A DNA stretch of 10,589 bases, from the NCBI GenBank assembly GCA_027294925.1, contig JAPULM010000186.1, forward strand, positions 1-10,589. Reading direction: 5' to 3'. Positions within the stretch are counted from its first letter, which is position 1. The number at the start of each line of letters is the position of its first letter. The stretch is from a bacterium. Lineage in GTDB: Bacteria > Tectomicrobia > Entotheonellia > Entotheonellales > Entotheonellaceae. Position numbers and translations under genes: made by a program. Positions 1 to 6,382 of this stretch are shown one piece after another. The notes under the pieces are model-generated. The model saw only the letters and a list, made by a program, of their open reading frames with translations, ran no database searches and was not told the origin of the DNA.

Positions 1-2
1 CC

Positions 3-461
3 TTGACCAATGTCGCCACCGGTGTCTCAAGCAGCAGCAACATCACGGTTGATTTTGGCCAGACATTTACCCTGACGGTTATTCCAAATGTAAACCCCAC
101 GCAACGGACAATCCTCTTTTTCGCTCAGGATCTCCTTACCAGCGTGATCACCGATTCAACGGCGGTACTGCAGAATCCGTTTACTACTATCGTTATTGCC
201 CGGACCGCGGGTATCGTGCCTGTGGCTGTCGGTGGCGGTACGTTGACGTTCCAGATTTCTGGCGGGACGGATCTCTTATACGAGCCGCTTACATCATCTG
301 ATGGCACCTTGTCGGTGAATAGCATCACTCCTGGAACGGCGTTTGATCTGACCGTTCCGGTGAACGGCACTGGAGCAGACAGAACGATTACCATTACCGT
401 TGTCGATGATCCAACGGGTAATGTTGCAACATTAGACATTACCCAGAGTAAAGCACCATAG
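3..461 (+). CDS. C-terminal part of a BACON/Ig-like beta-sandwich protein (5' end outside window)
   Basis: The frame is open to the left edge, so the TTG at position 3 is probably an internal codon and the gene begins upstream; it ends at TAG 459-461. The visible 152 residues are rich in Thr, Val, Ile and Gly, with alternating hydrophobic residues typical of extracellular beta-sandwich modules. The last ~50 residues (a TLSV..ITPGTAFDLTVPVNGTG stretch, then TITITVVDD, ending LDITQS) resemble the C-terminal strands of BACON or Ig-like domains, which often close with an ITQ motif. An earlier segment (about residues 10-95) may be a second, related module. No transmembrane anchor or sorting motif is seen at the C-terminus. 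Such modules usually sit in secreted or surface proteins and bind carbohydrate or protein, but no function can be assigned. The domain assignment is from pattern recognition only. Confidence 0.6.
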   Translation: MTNVATGVSSSSNITVDFGQTFTLTVIPNVNPTQRTILFFAQDLLTSVITDSTAVLQNPFTTIVIARTAGIVPVAVGGGTLTFQISGGTDLLYEPLTSSDGTLSVNSITPGTAFDLTVPVNGTGADRTITITVVDDPTGNVATLDITQSKAP

Positions 462-488
462 TAAATGATGCCAGACCATTTGCCAGCT

Positions 489-516
489 TTGTGTTTGCCC
501 TTGCCCGTGTTATGAT
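489..516 (+). promoter_or_regulatory. Probable sigma70-type promoter with extended -10, upstream of the LLM oxidoreductase
   Basis: TATGAT at 511-516 matches the -10 consensus at 5 of 6 positions. It is preceded by TG at 508-509 with one base between, making an extended -10. A weak -35 (TTGTGT, 489-494) lies 16 bp upstream. Transcription would start near 523, giving a leader of about 36 nt before the ATG at 559. The upstream gene ends at 461, so this gap is a natural promoter site. This is inferred from sequence only. Confidence 0.55.
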
Positions 517-532
517 GTCGCCTTTCGACATC
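514..532. promoter_or_regulatory. Perfect 7-bp inverted repeat overlapping the -10 and start site (candidate operator)
   Basis: GATGTCG (514-520) and its exact reverse complement CGACATC (526-532) are separated by 5 bp. The dyad covers most of the -10 hexamer and the predicted transcription start. It would be only partly transcribed, so a DNA operator for a dimeric repressor fits better than an RNA hairpin. No regulator gene is adjacent, so the binding protein is unknown. Confidence 0.4.
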
Positions 533-558
533 CATACACGGCAAGGGGAGACGCCATC

Positions 559-1497
559 ATGCAATTTGGTCTAGGCATACCGCACGCAGGGGCTGCGGCA
601 CAGGGTAGCAGCATCATCCGGTTCGCACAACGGGCTGAAGCCCTGGGGTTTGAGTCGTTGTGGTGCGGTGATCATATCATCCTACCAACCGCCGGCACCA
701 ATCAGTACCCCTATACGGACGACGGTTCATTCTCCCGCCCATCCGATGTCGGATTTCTAGAAACCATGACGGTGCTAGCCTTTGTTGCGGCGGCGACGCA
801 GCGGATTCGTCTTGGCAGCACGGTGATTATCCTGCCTTATCGCAATCCCATTGTACAAGCCAAAATGTTTGCCTCGCTGGATATCCTGAGCGGCGGCCGA
901 GCGATCTGCGGGGTTGGTGTTGGCTGGCTGCAAAAGGAGTTTGACACGCTCGCTGTGCCCTATGCCGAACGCGGCCCGATGAGCGACGAATTTCTTGCCA
1001 TGTTTCGCTGCCTGTGGACGCAAGCGCAGCCGGCGTTTCAGGGCAAATTCTACCAATTTGACGGTATTCAGTTTCAGCCTAAACCGCTGCAAAATCCCTT
1101 GCCGATCTGGGTCGGCGGCCACAGTAAGCGCGCCATCCGGCGCACCATTGCCTACGGGCAGGCCTGGCATCCGACGCGTCAGACGCCGCAATACGTGGCT
1201 CAACATATCCCCTATCTACGCCAGGTAGCCGAAGGCGCCGGCCGCGACCCGGACAGTATCACGGTGTCGCTTAAACGTAGCCTGCATCTCACCGACATTG
1301 GTCTGACCGGAGAGACTACGTCTCGTTCCGGCAATTCCGTTGTGGGTACCGTGCAGGATGCCATTGACGATGTACGGCGCTGCCAGGACATCGGTATCCA
1401 TCAGTTGACCTATGATTTCCGTACCGACGCCATTGACGATCAGATTGCCATCATGGAATGTCTGGCCGAGCGCGTTATTCCAGCGGTCGGAACGTAA
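559..1497 (+). CDS. LLM-class (luciferase-like) F420/FMN-dependent oxidoreductase
   Basis: A 312-residue TIM-barrel flavin/deazaflavin-type oxidoreductase, probably cytoplasmic. Family hallmarks are visible: an N-terminal MQFGLGIPH strand; GFESLWCGDHI at about 31-40; the RIRLGSTV....YRNPIVQAK block at about 83-102; SGGRAICGVGVGWL at 111-124, with the following EF (127-128); and PIWVGGHSKRAIRR at about 182-195, then the AWHP segment. This pattern is closest to the actinobacterial/environmental TIGR03619-like group, usually annotated as F420-dependent, but FMN use cannot be excluded from sequence. Length is normal for the family. The ATG at 559 is supported by a purine-rich Shine-Dalgarno (AAGGGGAG, 543-550) 8 nt upstream. 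The gene has its own promoter and converges on the symporter operon, so it is probably monocistronic. The substrate is unknown. Confidence 0.88.
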   Translation: MQFGLGIPHAGAAAQGSSIIRFAQRAEALGFESLWCGDHIILPTAGTNQYPYTDDGSFSRPSDVGFLETMTVLAFVAAATQRIRLGSTVIILPYRNPIVQAKMFASLDILSGGRAICGVGVGWLQKEFDTLAVPYAERGPMSDEFLAMFRCLWTQAQPAFQGKFYQFDGIQFQPKPLQNPLPIWVGGHSKRAIRRTIAYGQAWHPTRQTPQYVAQHIPYLRQVAEGAGRDPDSITVSLKRSLHLTDIGLTGETTSRSGNSVVGTVQDAIDDVRRCQDIGIHQLTYDFRTDAIDDQIAIMECLAERVIPAVGT

Positions 1498-1505
1498 GGC
1501 GGGAT

Positions 1506-1537
1506 GCAGAATTGAAAAATCAAGCAGTTTATTCTGC
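1506..1537. terminator. Inverted repeat between convergent genes (weak terminator candidate)
   Basis: GCAGAAT (1506-1512) pairs with ATTCTGC (1531-1537), 18 bp apart, with a smaller TTGA/TCAA stem (1512-1515/1520-1523) inside the loop. It lies between the stop of the LLM gene (1497) and the stop of the symporter gene (1529), where a bidirectional terminator would be expected. Neither strand has a clear T-tract after the stem, so intrinsic termination is doubtful. Confidence 0.25.
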
Positions 1538-3373
1538 CTTCCGCATGCCGCCTTCCGAGTTCCTGAGGCCAAGCCACAACAACCCCAGTGCGCCGACACC
1601 GGCAAGTAGCGGAATCCCGATCCCTCCGACAAATAAAAACCGATGTCCGGCTAGCAGAAGCAAGAACATGCCGAGCACAACGGCTGCCCATTGATAGACG
1701 GCCTGCCGCAAGGCGCGATGCTGTGCGCTAAGCGGCATATCGTCGCGCCGCCAGACGCCAAGTGGCTGGACCTGGGCGATAAATTGCCGCAAGCGCTCTG
1801 GGTCGGTGCTGGGGCCGAGTAAGATGCCCCCTAAGAGGCCGATCAAGCTAGCGCCGGCAATCCACAGCAGGCGGACTTCATAGGGCAGGCTGGTGCATAA
1901 CGCCAATGCCGTGCCCACACACAATCCGCCCAGCATGGCGCCGATCTCACTGGCTGCGTTGACGCGCCACCACAGCCAACGTAAGAGGGTGGGTAAGCCC
2001 AACGAGGCGCCCAGCGTGGCGATCCATTGCCAGGCCTGGGCGATGGTATTGATTTGAGTACTTACCAACAGCGCCATGACAACAAAGAGAATGACCGCTA
2101 GTCGCGCCACGTGTATCTGCTCTCGGTTGGAGGCCGCTGGACGGATAACCAACCACACATCGTTGACAATATACGACGCACCCCAATTGATATGCGTGTC
2201 GACGGTGCTCATAAAAGCAGCCAGCAAGCTAACCAAAACCACCCCGAGCATGCCTGGTCTGAGAAGATAAGCCATCAACACCGGCCAGGCCATTTCCCGA
2301 TCGTCTTGTACGCGTCCAGCAAGCCCATCCAGAGCGGTGCTTTCTTGTCCTAAGGGGATGAGTACAAGGGCGGCCAGGCCGACGATAAACCATGGCCAGA
2401 CGCGTACCAAATAGTGAATAACGAGAAAGAGGAAGGCAGCTTTTTGCGCCTCCCTGGGACTTCTCGCCGCGTTCAATCGTTGCATGAAGTAGCCACCGCC
2501 ATCGGCCGACATAACCGAATAGGACTGCACGATTAGATAGAGGCCGAAGGCAAGGGCGCCAAGGCCGACGGCCCCAAGCCATCCGGCGCCGGGGGTAGGG
2601 AAGAGGTCGAGATAATGATGTCCACTACCGTACAGCGCTACCAGTTCGGTCAATAGACCGTCTCTGCCGCCTACCGCTTGCCAGGCGCAGATGGCTAACC
2701 AGGTGCTGCCGAACAGGGCTAGGCCAAGTTGCACGAGATCGGTGAGAATAACGCCACGTAAACCGCCCAAACTCGAATAGCAGGCAACCACAAGAAGTAG
2801 CGCAACAACGGTTAAACCATCTGAGCTTGAGCCCAGGGCAGTGCCGCTAGGCCAGAATGGTTCAAGCCAGGCCAGGAGGTTGGGAAACCATTGCTGCCAA
2901 TGAAAGAAGGGCGAGGCAATTTTGACCATGGCGCGTAGGACCCATCCTAGCACCACACAGTTGGTGAGGATTTGTAGGCCGGCGCGGCACCAGCGTAAGC
3001 CGAGGGCTAATTTGCCTGAATACCGCAGATGGATCAATTCGGCATCAGTGAGGACGCCGCTGCGGCTCCAGTTGACAGCAAAAAAGACAACTACCGCGGC
3101 ATGGATACCCATTACCGGTAACCATAACCAATTACCGGATAGGCCTTTCGAGGCGATAATGCCGGTAACCGCCAAGGGCGTGTCGGCAGCAAAGGTGGTT
3201 GCAGCCATCGAAGCGCCGGCCCACCACCAGGGCAGCATGCGGCCGGCCAGAAAATAGCTCGTGCGATCGGCGCCAGCGCGCTGCTGCATGGCAACACCAA
3301 CAGTCAGAGCAAAAAGCATATAGGCGCCAATGATCAGCCAATCAACGGCATGGAGAACAAAACCGGGGTGCAT
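1529..3373 (-). CDS. Sodium:solute symporter family (SSS/SLC5-type) permease
   Basis: A 614-residue polytopic inner-membrane transporter, expected to couple inward sodium flux to uptake of an organic solute. Visible SSS signatures are TSYFLAGR (38-45) followed by WWW.G.S..ATTFAADTP (49-66), the EliHLRYSGK block (112-121), YSSLGGLRGVILTD (199-212), and MSTVDTHIN..ASYIVND (388-405). The Ser389/Thr390 pair in the last block sits where the family places its conserved sodium-site hydroxyls. At about 520-541 there is a PSTDPERLRQF...VQPLGVW segment typical of the longer SSS proteins, followed by two more hydrophobic segments (about 560-580 and 583-603). This explains the length, above the common 480-550. 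The ATG at 3373-3371 immediately follows the TGA of the MaoC gene (TGAATG), with GAGGA at 3385-3389 as ribosome binding site, so the two are probably translationally coupled. The substrate is likely the acid processed by the neighbouring hydratases, but that is inference. Confidence 0.88.
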   Translation of the reverse strand: MHPGFVLHAVDWLIIGAYMLFALTVGVAMQQRAGADRTSYFLAGRMLPWWWAGASMAATTFAADTPLAVTGIIASKGLSGNWLWLPVMGIHAAVVVFFAVNWSRSGVLTDAELIHLRYSGKLALGLRWCRAGLQILTNCVVLGWVLRAMVKIASPFFHWQQWFPNLLAWLEPFWPSGTALGSSSDGLTVVALLLVVACYSSLGGLRGVILTDLVQLGLALFGSTWLAICAWQAVGGRDGLLTELVALYGSGHHYLDLFPTPGAGWLGAVGLGALAFGLYLIVQSYSVMSADGGGYFMQRLNAARSPREAQKAAFLFLVIHYLVRVWPWFIVGLAALVLIPLGQESTALDGLAGRVQDDREMAWPVLMAYLLRPGMLGVVLVSLLAAFMSTVDTHINWGASYIVNDVWLVIRPAASNREQIHVARLAVILFVVMALLVSTQINTIAQAWQWIATLGASLGLPTLLRWLWWRVNAASEIGAMLGGLCVGTALALCTSLPYEVRLLWIAGASLIGLLGGILLGPSTDPERLRQFIAQVQPLGVWRRDDMPLSAQHRALRQAVYQWAAVVLGMFLLLLAGHRFLFVGGIGIPLLAGVGALGLLWLGLRNSEGGMRKAE

Positions 3374-3811
3374 TCAGGATTGTTTCCTCGGCAGCGCCAG
3401 ATCGGCGCTTGCCGGTCCCGCTACGACGTCGCCGTGCTGATTTTCGGCCACCAACTCGCAGGTAACCAGGCCTTCAGCGCCGTCGGTCGCTTTATGCGTC
3501 ACCTTGCCTTTGCAGATTACGATATCGCCGGCAAATACAAAATTGCGATAGCGCACGCTTAAGCGTTTGAGGGCGCTGGGATCACCAGCCCAATCCACCG
3601 CAAGTTGGGCTAGAAAGGCGCCCAGCATTTGCCCATCGACAAACGGCCCTGGGAAGCCACGCTGGCGCGCGTAGTCCGCATCGGAGTGGATGCGCATGAA
3701 ATCCCAGGTGGCGGCGCCGTACATCATCATCTGCGTTGTGCTGATGACTTTGGTTAACGGCGGTAACTCGGTGCCTTCATGCACGTCTTCGAAATAGCGT
3801 ACCGTCGTCAT
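3374..3811 (-). CDS. MaoC-like hot-dog hydratase/dehydratase, catalytic subunit type
   Basis: A 145-residue single hot-dog protein of the MaoC/(R)-specific enoyl-CoA hydratase group. The central YGAATWDFMRIHSDADYA segment (31-48) carries the catalytic pair in the family spacing, Asp37-x4-His42, followed by the GFPGPFVDGQM loop (52-62) that shapes the acyl pocket. A C-terminal strand with LSVRYRNFVFAGD (84-96) matches the family's R-x-x-x-P/F-V-x-x-G-D region. The predicted reaction is reversible hydration of a 2-enoyl-CoA or related thioester in the cytoplasm. The ATG at 3811-3809 has AGGAG at 3820-3824, 8 nt away. It abuts the symporter gene and follows, after a 175-bp gap, a MaoC-N-type gene lacking the active-site histidine. 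The two may form a heterodimer like HadAB or ChsH1/ChsH2. The exact acyl substrate cannot be told from sequence. Confidence 0.82.
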   Translation of the reverse strand: MTTVRYFEDVHEGTELPPLTKVISTTQMMMYGAATWDFMRIHSDADYARQRGFPGPFVDGQMLGAFLAQLAVDWAGDPSALKRLSVRYRNFVFAGDIVICKGKVTHKATDGAEGLVTCELVAENQHGDVVAGPASADLALPRKQS

Positions 3812-3986
3812 GCGGTGTTCTCCTTGGCAAGCCCGGGCTGAGTAAGTTAAGCAGGCATAAATTCTTGCCTATCGGCACAACGTCTGGAGAATGCGGATTT
3901 TGGAATTGAAAGAAAAGGGATTATTCCGCAATCCGTAATTTCCAAGTCTCGAGTCGACATGCAAAAATTTACGGTCAGGTACTTAC
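3812..3986. other. Intra-operon gap with no gene, locally AT-rich
   Basis: About 175 bp separates the two hot-dog genes. It is visibly more AT-rich than its flanks and contains the Shine-Dalgarno of the downstream gene. A 5-bp inverted repeat (AGGCA 3853-3857 / TGCCT 3866-3870, 8 bp apart) is present, and AGGTA-CT-TACCT (3977-3988) spans the stop of the upstream gene. I see no convincing coding frame, promoter or terminator, so it may be a leader, a weak internal control region or gene decay. Confidence 0.4.
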
Positions 3987-4502
3987 CTACGTATTGGTCT
4001 TGGTCGCATCAGCAGTCCCGTCAAGGCGATACACCAGTGTCTCGGTATTCTCGGCCAGCAACTCATGCTTCTGATTCGTATAGGTAATCTTGCATTGCAC
4101 AAACAAAAGAGAACCGCTTTGCCCGTGCTTATCATAGATATCGCTGATTCGCCAGCATGCCGTGATAATGTCGGTCGGGCGTAAAGGGCGATGAAAAACG
4201 TATTCATTGGCGGCGCGAATCGGTTGTCCCGGCGGCATGGGAGGGCGATCCGTAAAACCGCCTTCGTCATCCACCTCGCCGCGGTAGTATTGCGTCGTCT
4301 CGCAAACCAGGGTTGGGGGTGCCACAATGCCGCCATATGGACCTTGGGCGGCAGCCGCACGGTTCACATACAAGGGGTTGAGATCGCCAATCGCCTGAGC
4401 GAATTGGCGGATAAATGCCGCGCCCATCTCCTCCGGCGCTGTATAGATGTACTCAGCGCCAATCCAATCGCGATACGCGTTGGCGCTTACAGGCTCAGTC
4501 AT
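3987..4502 (-). CDS. MaoC N-terminal-type (FAS1-like dehydratase) hot-dog protein, probably non-catalytic partner
   Basis: A 171-residue hot-dog protein of the MaoC_dehydrat_N type. Hallmarks are FAQAIGDLNPLYV (34-46), the GPYGGIVAPPT loop (54-64), RAANEYVFHRPLRPTD (96-111), a strand motif of this half of the fold, and FVQCKITYTNQ (134-144). The Asp40-x4-Tyr45 pair shows that the usual active-site histidine is replaced by tyrosine, as commonly seen in the structural half of two-subunit hydratases such as HadA. I chose the ATG at 4502-4500 because GGGGG lies 8-12 nt upstream (4511-4515 region) and because the longer frame from 4553 would overlap the preceding gene. The start lies 25 bp after that gene's stop. 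It probably pairs with the catalytic MaoC protein encoded downstream to hydrate an enoyl-CoA; this pairing is inferred from family knowledge. Confidence 0.8.
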   Translation of the reverse strand: MTEPVSANAYRDWIGAEYIYTAPEEMGAAFIRQFAQAIGDLNPLYVNRAAAAQGPYGGIVAPPTLVCETTQYYRGEVDDEGGFTDRPPMPPGQPIRAANEYVFHRPLRPTDIITACWRISDIYDKHGQSGSLLFVQCKITYTNQKHELLAENTETLVYRLDGTADATKTNT

Positions 4503-4527
4503 CGTTGATTCCCCCTGCAAGACGAGT

Positions 4528-4899
4528 TCATTTGGCATCCATCCGTGGTGCATACAACCAATAGGAAACGGTTTTTACGGTGGTAGGTCCGGCATCTCGC
4601 GGCCAGCGCGCTTCGTCGATTTTGGTCGCCGACAGATCGTGTCCTGCATCGTCAACGAGGCGTAGGTAAATACTTTCACCATCGAGAACGGCGGCGCTGA
4701 TCTCGCTTTGGATGGCTTCTTCGAGACTCAGCGGCGTCAGTCGTTGTTCAGCTTCACCGGGCTTGCGGTGTCCCAATTGACATTGAATGCCGCGTTGCAT
4801 AGCACCCTCGGTATAGCTATGCACGTTGAGACGCGCCGTCCCATTTGGGGTGTCGAATAGGACCTCATAGACAATCGCAACATCAGGATCTGGGATCAC
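4528..4899 (-). CDS. Conserved-looking hypothetical protein, first gene of the operon
   Basis: I do not recognise this 123-residue protein. It is acidic at the start (MIPDPDVAIVYEVLFDTPNGTARLNVHSY), with a middle segment rich in Glu/Arg (GHRKPGEAEQRLTPLSLEEAIQSEI) and a beta-prone part (ESIYLRLVDDAGHDL), then KTVSYWLYAP near the C-terminus. There is no signal peptide, membrane segment or cysteine cluster, so it is probably a small cytoplasmic alpha/beta protein. The start is the GTG at 4899-4897, preceded by GGGAG (4911-4915) 11 nt away. Its stop lies 25 bp before the MaoC-N start on the same strand and a good promoter lies just upstream, so it should be co-transcribed with the hydratase and symporter genes. 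Base usage matches the neighbours. A role in the same pathway, such as an accessory or regulatory subunit, is only a guess. Confidence 0.7.
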   Translation of the reverse strand: MIPDPDVAIVYEVLFDTPNGTARLNVHSYTEGAMQRGIQCQLGHRKPGEAEQRLTPLSLEEAIQSEISAAVLDGESIYLRLVDDAGHDLSATKIDEARWPRDAGPTTVKTVSYWLYAPRMDAK

Positions 4900-4961
4900 G
4901 GTTCACTATACTCCCTGCGCGATGGTATCCGGACACAAGTCCTTGCATTTTTCCTATGCCG

Positions 4962-4990
4962 ATCATACCCTTGCTGTCGCATGCAATCAA
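4962..4990 (-). promoter_or_regulatory. Sigma70-like promoter of the hypothetical-MaoC-MaoC-symporter operon
   Basis: Reading the minus strand, TTGATT (4990-4985; 4 of 6 matches to the -35 consensus) is followed after exactly 17 bp by TATGAT (4967-4962; 5 of 6 matches to the -10). The start site would be near 4955, leaving a leader of about 55 nt before the GTG at 4899. No equally good alternative was seen upstream of this operon. Confidence 0.6.
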
Positions 4991-5046
4991 GCCGAGATGG
5001 TGTGTTTTGGGTAGATTGAACGACACTGCTGCAGATCACATATTGG

Positions 5047-5111
5047 TTGACAAACGAGGTCAAACAACGACAAGATGAATTGATATTGCCTAAAAAAGGC
5101 ATATGTATGTT
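5047..5111 (+). promoter_or_regulatory. Promoter/operator region of msrB, two alternative readings
   Basis: Reading one: TTGACA (5047-5052) with a poor -10 (CAAGAT, 5071-5076) 18 bp downstream. This -35 lies inside an inverted repeat, TTGAC-N7-GTCAA (5047-5063). Reading two: TTGATA (5080-5085) with TATGTT (5106-5111), 20 bp apart. The long spacer holds the dyad TGCCT-AAAAA-AGGCA (5087-5101), the geometry of MerR-family promoters, where an activator untwists an overlong spacer. Both fit a leader ending at the msrB ATG. The sequence alone cannot choose between them. Confidence 0.4.
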
Positions 5112-5150
5112 TACATCTAAACAGTCATTCATATGAGGATTACCGTAGCC

Positions 5151-5576
5151 ATGCAACATAACGTGACGAAAACAGAGCAAGAATGGCGCCAGCAACTCAC
5201 CCCCGAGCAGTTTAAAGTCTGCCGTAAGAAAGGGACGGAGCGTGCCTTCAGCGGCGAGTATCACGACTGCAAAGACGAGGGGATTTATCGCTGCCTGTGT
5301 TGTGGGAATGATCTGTTTAGCTCCGACACCAAGTTCGACTCCGGCACTGGCTGGCCGAGCTACTGGTCACCGATTGCAGAAGACCGCGTGCGGCTTGAAG
5401 AAGATCGTGGTTTCTTCATGCGCCGCGTCGAGGTGCTGTGCAGCCAGTGTGACGCCCATCTCGGGCATGTTTTTGAAGATGGACCGCCACCGACCGGACA
5501 ACGCTATTGCATGAACTCGGTGTCGTTGCAACTCGAGCCGCCGCCGCCGCAAGATTCGTCCGAAGCAACATCATGA
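5151..5576 (+). CDS. msrB: Peptide-methionine (R)-S-oxide reductase MsrB
   Basis: A 141-residue enzyme that reduces methionine-R-sulfoxide in proteins, normally using thioredoxin. The full family pattern is present: [12 protein letters not shown] near the N-terminus; the zinc-binding CxxC pairs Cys48/Cys51 and Cys97/Cys100; [35 protein letters not shown] with catalytic Cys120. In the GTGWPS motif, Thr66 stands where many MsrBs, including that of E. coli, have the resolving cysteine. Spare cysteines at 24, 40 and 50 could replace it; a resolving cysteine near residue 31 has been described in some MsrBs, to my recollection. An in-frame ATG at 5133 would add six residues, but GAGGA at 5135-5139 lies 11 nt before the ATG at 5151, so I prefer 5151. 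No signal peptide, so cytoplasmic. Its stop overlaps the next start (ATGA), so the two are coupled. Confidence 0.95.
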   Translation: MQHNVTKTEQEWRQQLTPEQFKVCRKKGTERAFSGEYHDCKDEGIYRCLCCGNDLFSSDTKFDSGTGWPSYWSPIAEDRVRLEEDRGFFMRRVEVLCSQCDAHLGHVFEDGPPPTGQRYCMNSVSLQLEPPPPQDSSEATS

Positions 5577-6283
5577 GCGCATCATCCACCGCCAATGGTC
5601 ACGTAAGTTTGACCTATTATGCACACTGTGCCTTTCTGTGGCAGACGCCGCAGCGGGTGCGGGTGCTGACCGATCCGTACCGCAATCGGCATGACCGCTA
5701 TTGGTTCACGCGACCATTTCCGCCGGTCGATTGCGATCTGGCCTTGATTACCCATACGCATTTTGACCATGATGCGGTGTCGCGTTTGCCGCAGACCACC
5801 TCAGTCATTCGCCTGCCGGGTGAATTTTCCTATCGTGATATCTCTATCCGTGGCATTCTGGACAAGCACTCCGGGACGCGCAGTAAAGGCATGCCCAACG
5901 TCATGTTTTGCCTCGAAAGCTGCGGCATACGGTTTCTTCATATTGGCGATAACTATATCGATTGGCCTGAAGATGTGCGGCAGGCCGTCGGCGAGGTCGA
6001 CGTGCTCATGGTGACGGTGGATGACTCGTGCCATTTACTGACCTATTCGGAAGTCGACGTGCTCATTGATATGCTGCAACCCCGCGTCGTTGTGCCGATG
6101 CACTACCTGATACCGGTTTTGATGCCCGCATCGACCACGCTGCGAACGATTGACGAATGGCTGTCAAGGCGCGCCAAGGTGCGTCAGCTGGGCACGCATC
6201 AAATCACGTTTACGCAAGCCGAGTTGCCCTCCGAAACCGAAGTCTGGGTGTTTGAGCCCTCCCCTGCCGTGTTCGAGACGTGA
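5573..6283 (+). CDS. Metallo-beta-lactamase-fold hydrolase (UlaG/YycJ-like)
   Basis: A 236-residue MBL-fold protein, probably a cytoplasmic metal-dependent hydrolase. Metal ligands are visible in the usual order: HTHFDH at 61-66 (His61, His63, Asp65, His66), HIGD at 123-126 (His123, Asp126), and PMH at 185-187 (His187). The compact layout, with an LTDPY motif near residue 34 before the HxHxDH block, resembles the UlaG-like Lactamase_B superfamily members that act as lactonases, phosphodiesterases or of unknown activity. The ATG at 5573-5575 overlaps the msrB stop in an ATGA arrangement, implying translational coupling. A longer in-frame start at 5507 would lie deep inside msrB and is unlikely. 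The linkage to msrB suggests a role in repair or detoxification, perhaps hydrolysing an oxidised or electrophilic metabolite, but the substrate cannot be deduced. Confidence 0.85.
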   Translation: MSASSTANGHVSLTYYAHCAFLWQTPQRVRVLTDPYRNRHDRYWFTRPFPPVDCDLALITHTHFDHDAVSRLPQTTSVIRLPGEFSYRDISIRGILDKHSGTRSKGMPNVMFCLESCGIRFLHIGDNYIDWPEDVRQAVGEVDVLMVTVDDSCHLLTYSEVDVLIDMLQPRVVVPMHYLIPVLMPASTTLRTIDEWLSRRAKVRQLGTHQITFTQAELPSETEVWVFEPSPAVFET

Positions 6284-6382
6284 GGGTAAGCTGTGCGATG
6301 ATATCCTTCTGTCGAATCTCGCGCGCCATGCTTTCCCTCTTTCTGCCCGCCCAACTGGTAGGGGGGATTGCGGCACGCCGAA

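Noticed and set aside
775..1206. Minus-strand frame of 143 codons inside the LLM oxidoreductase gene
   Set aside because: Composition is Arg/Lys/Ala-rich as expected for an antisense shadow, and the plus-strand gene has conserved motifs throughout.
4503..4553. Longer start for the MaoC-N-type protein at ATG 4553
   Set aside because: It would overlap the preceding gene and adds a non-conserved segment; the ATG at 4502 has a G-rich ribosome binding site.
5507..5572. N-terminal extension of the MBL-fold protein from an upstream in-frame ATG
   Set aside because: It would lie within msrB, gives an Ala/Arg-rich non-conserved stretch, and the ATGA junction at 5573 is a far better start.
6284..6382. 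Intrinsic terminator between the convergent MBL and aminotransferase genes
   Set aside because: Only a CGGC/GCCG stem with a 2-nt loop was seen, which cannot form a stable hairpin, and no T-tract follows.
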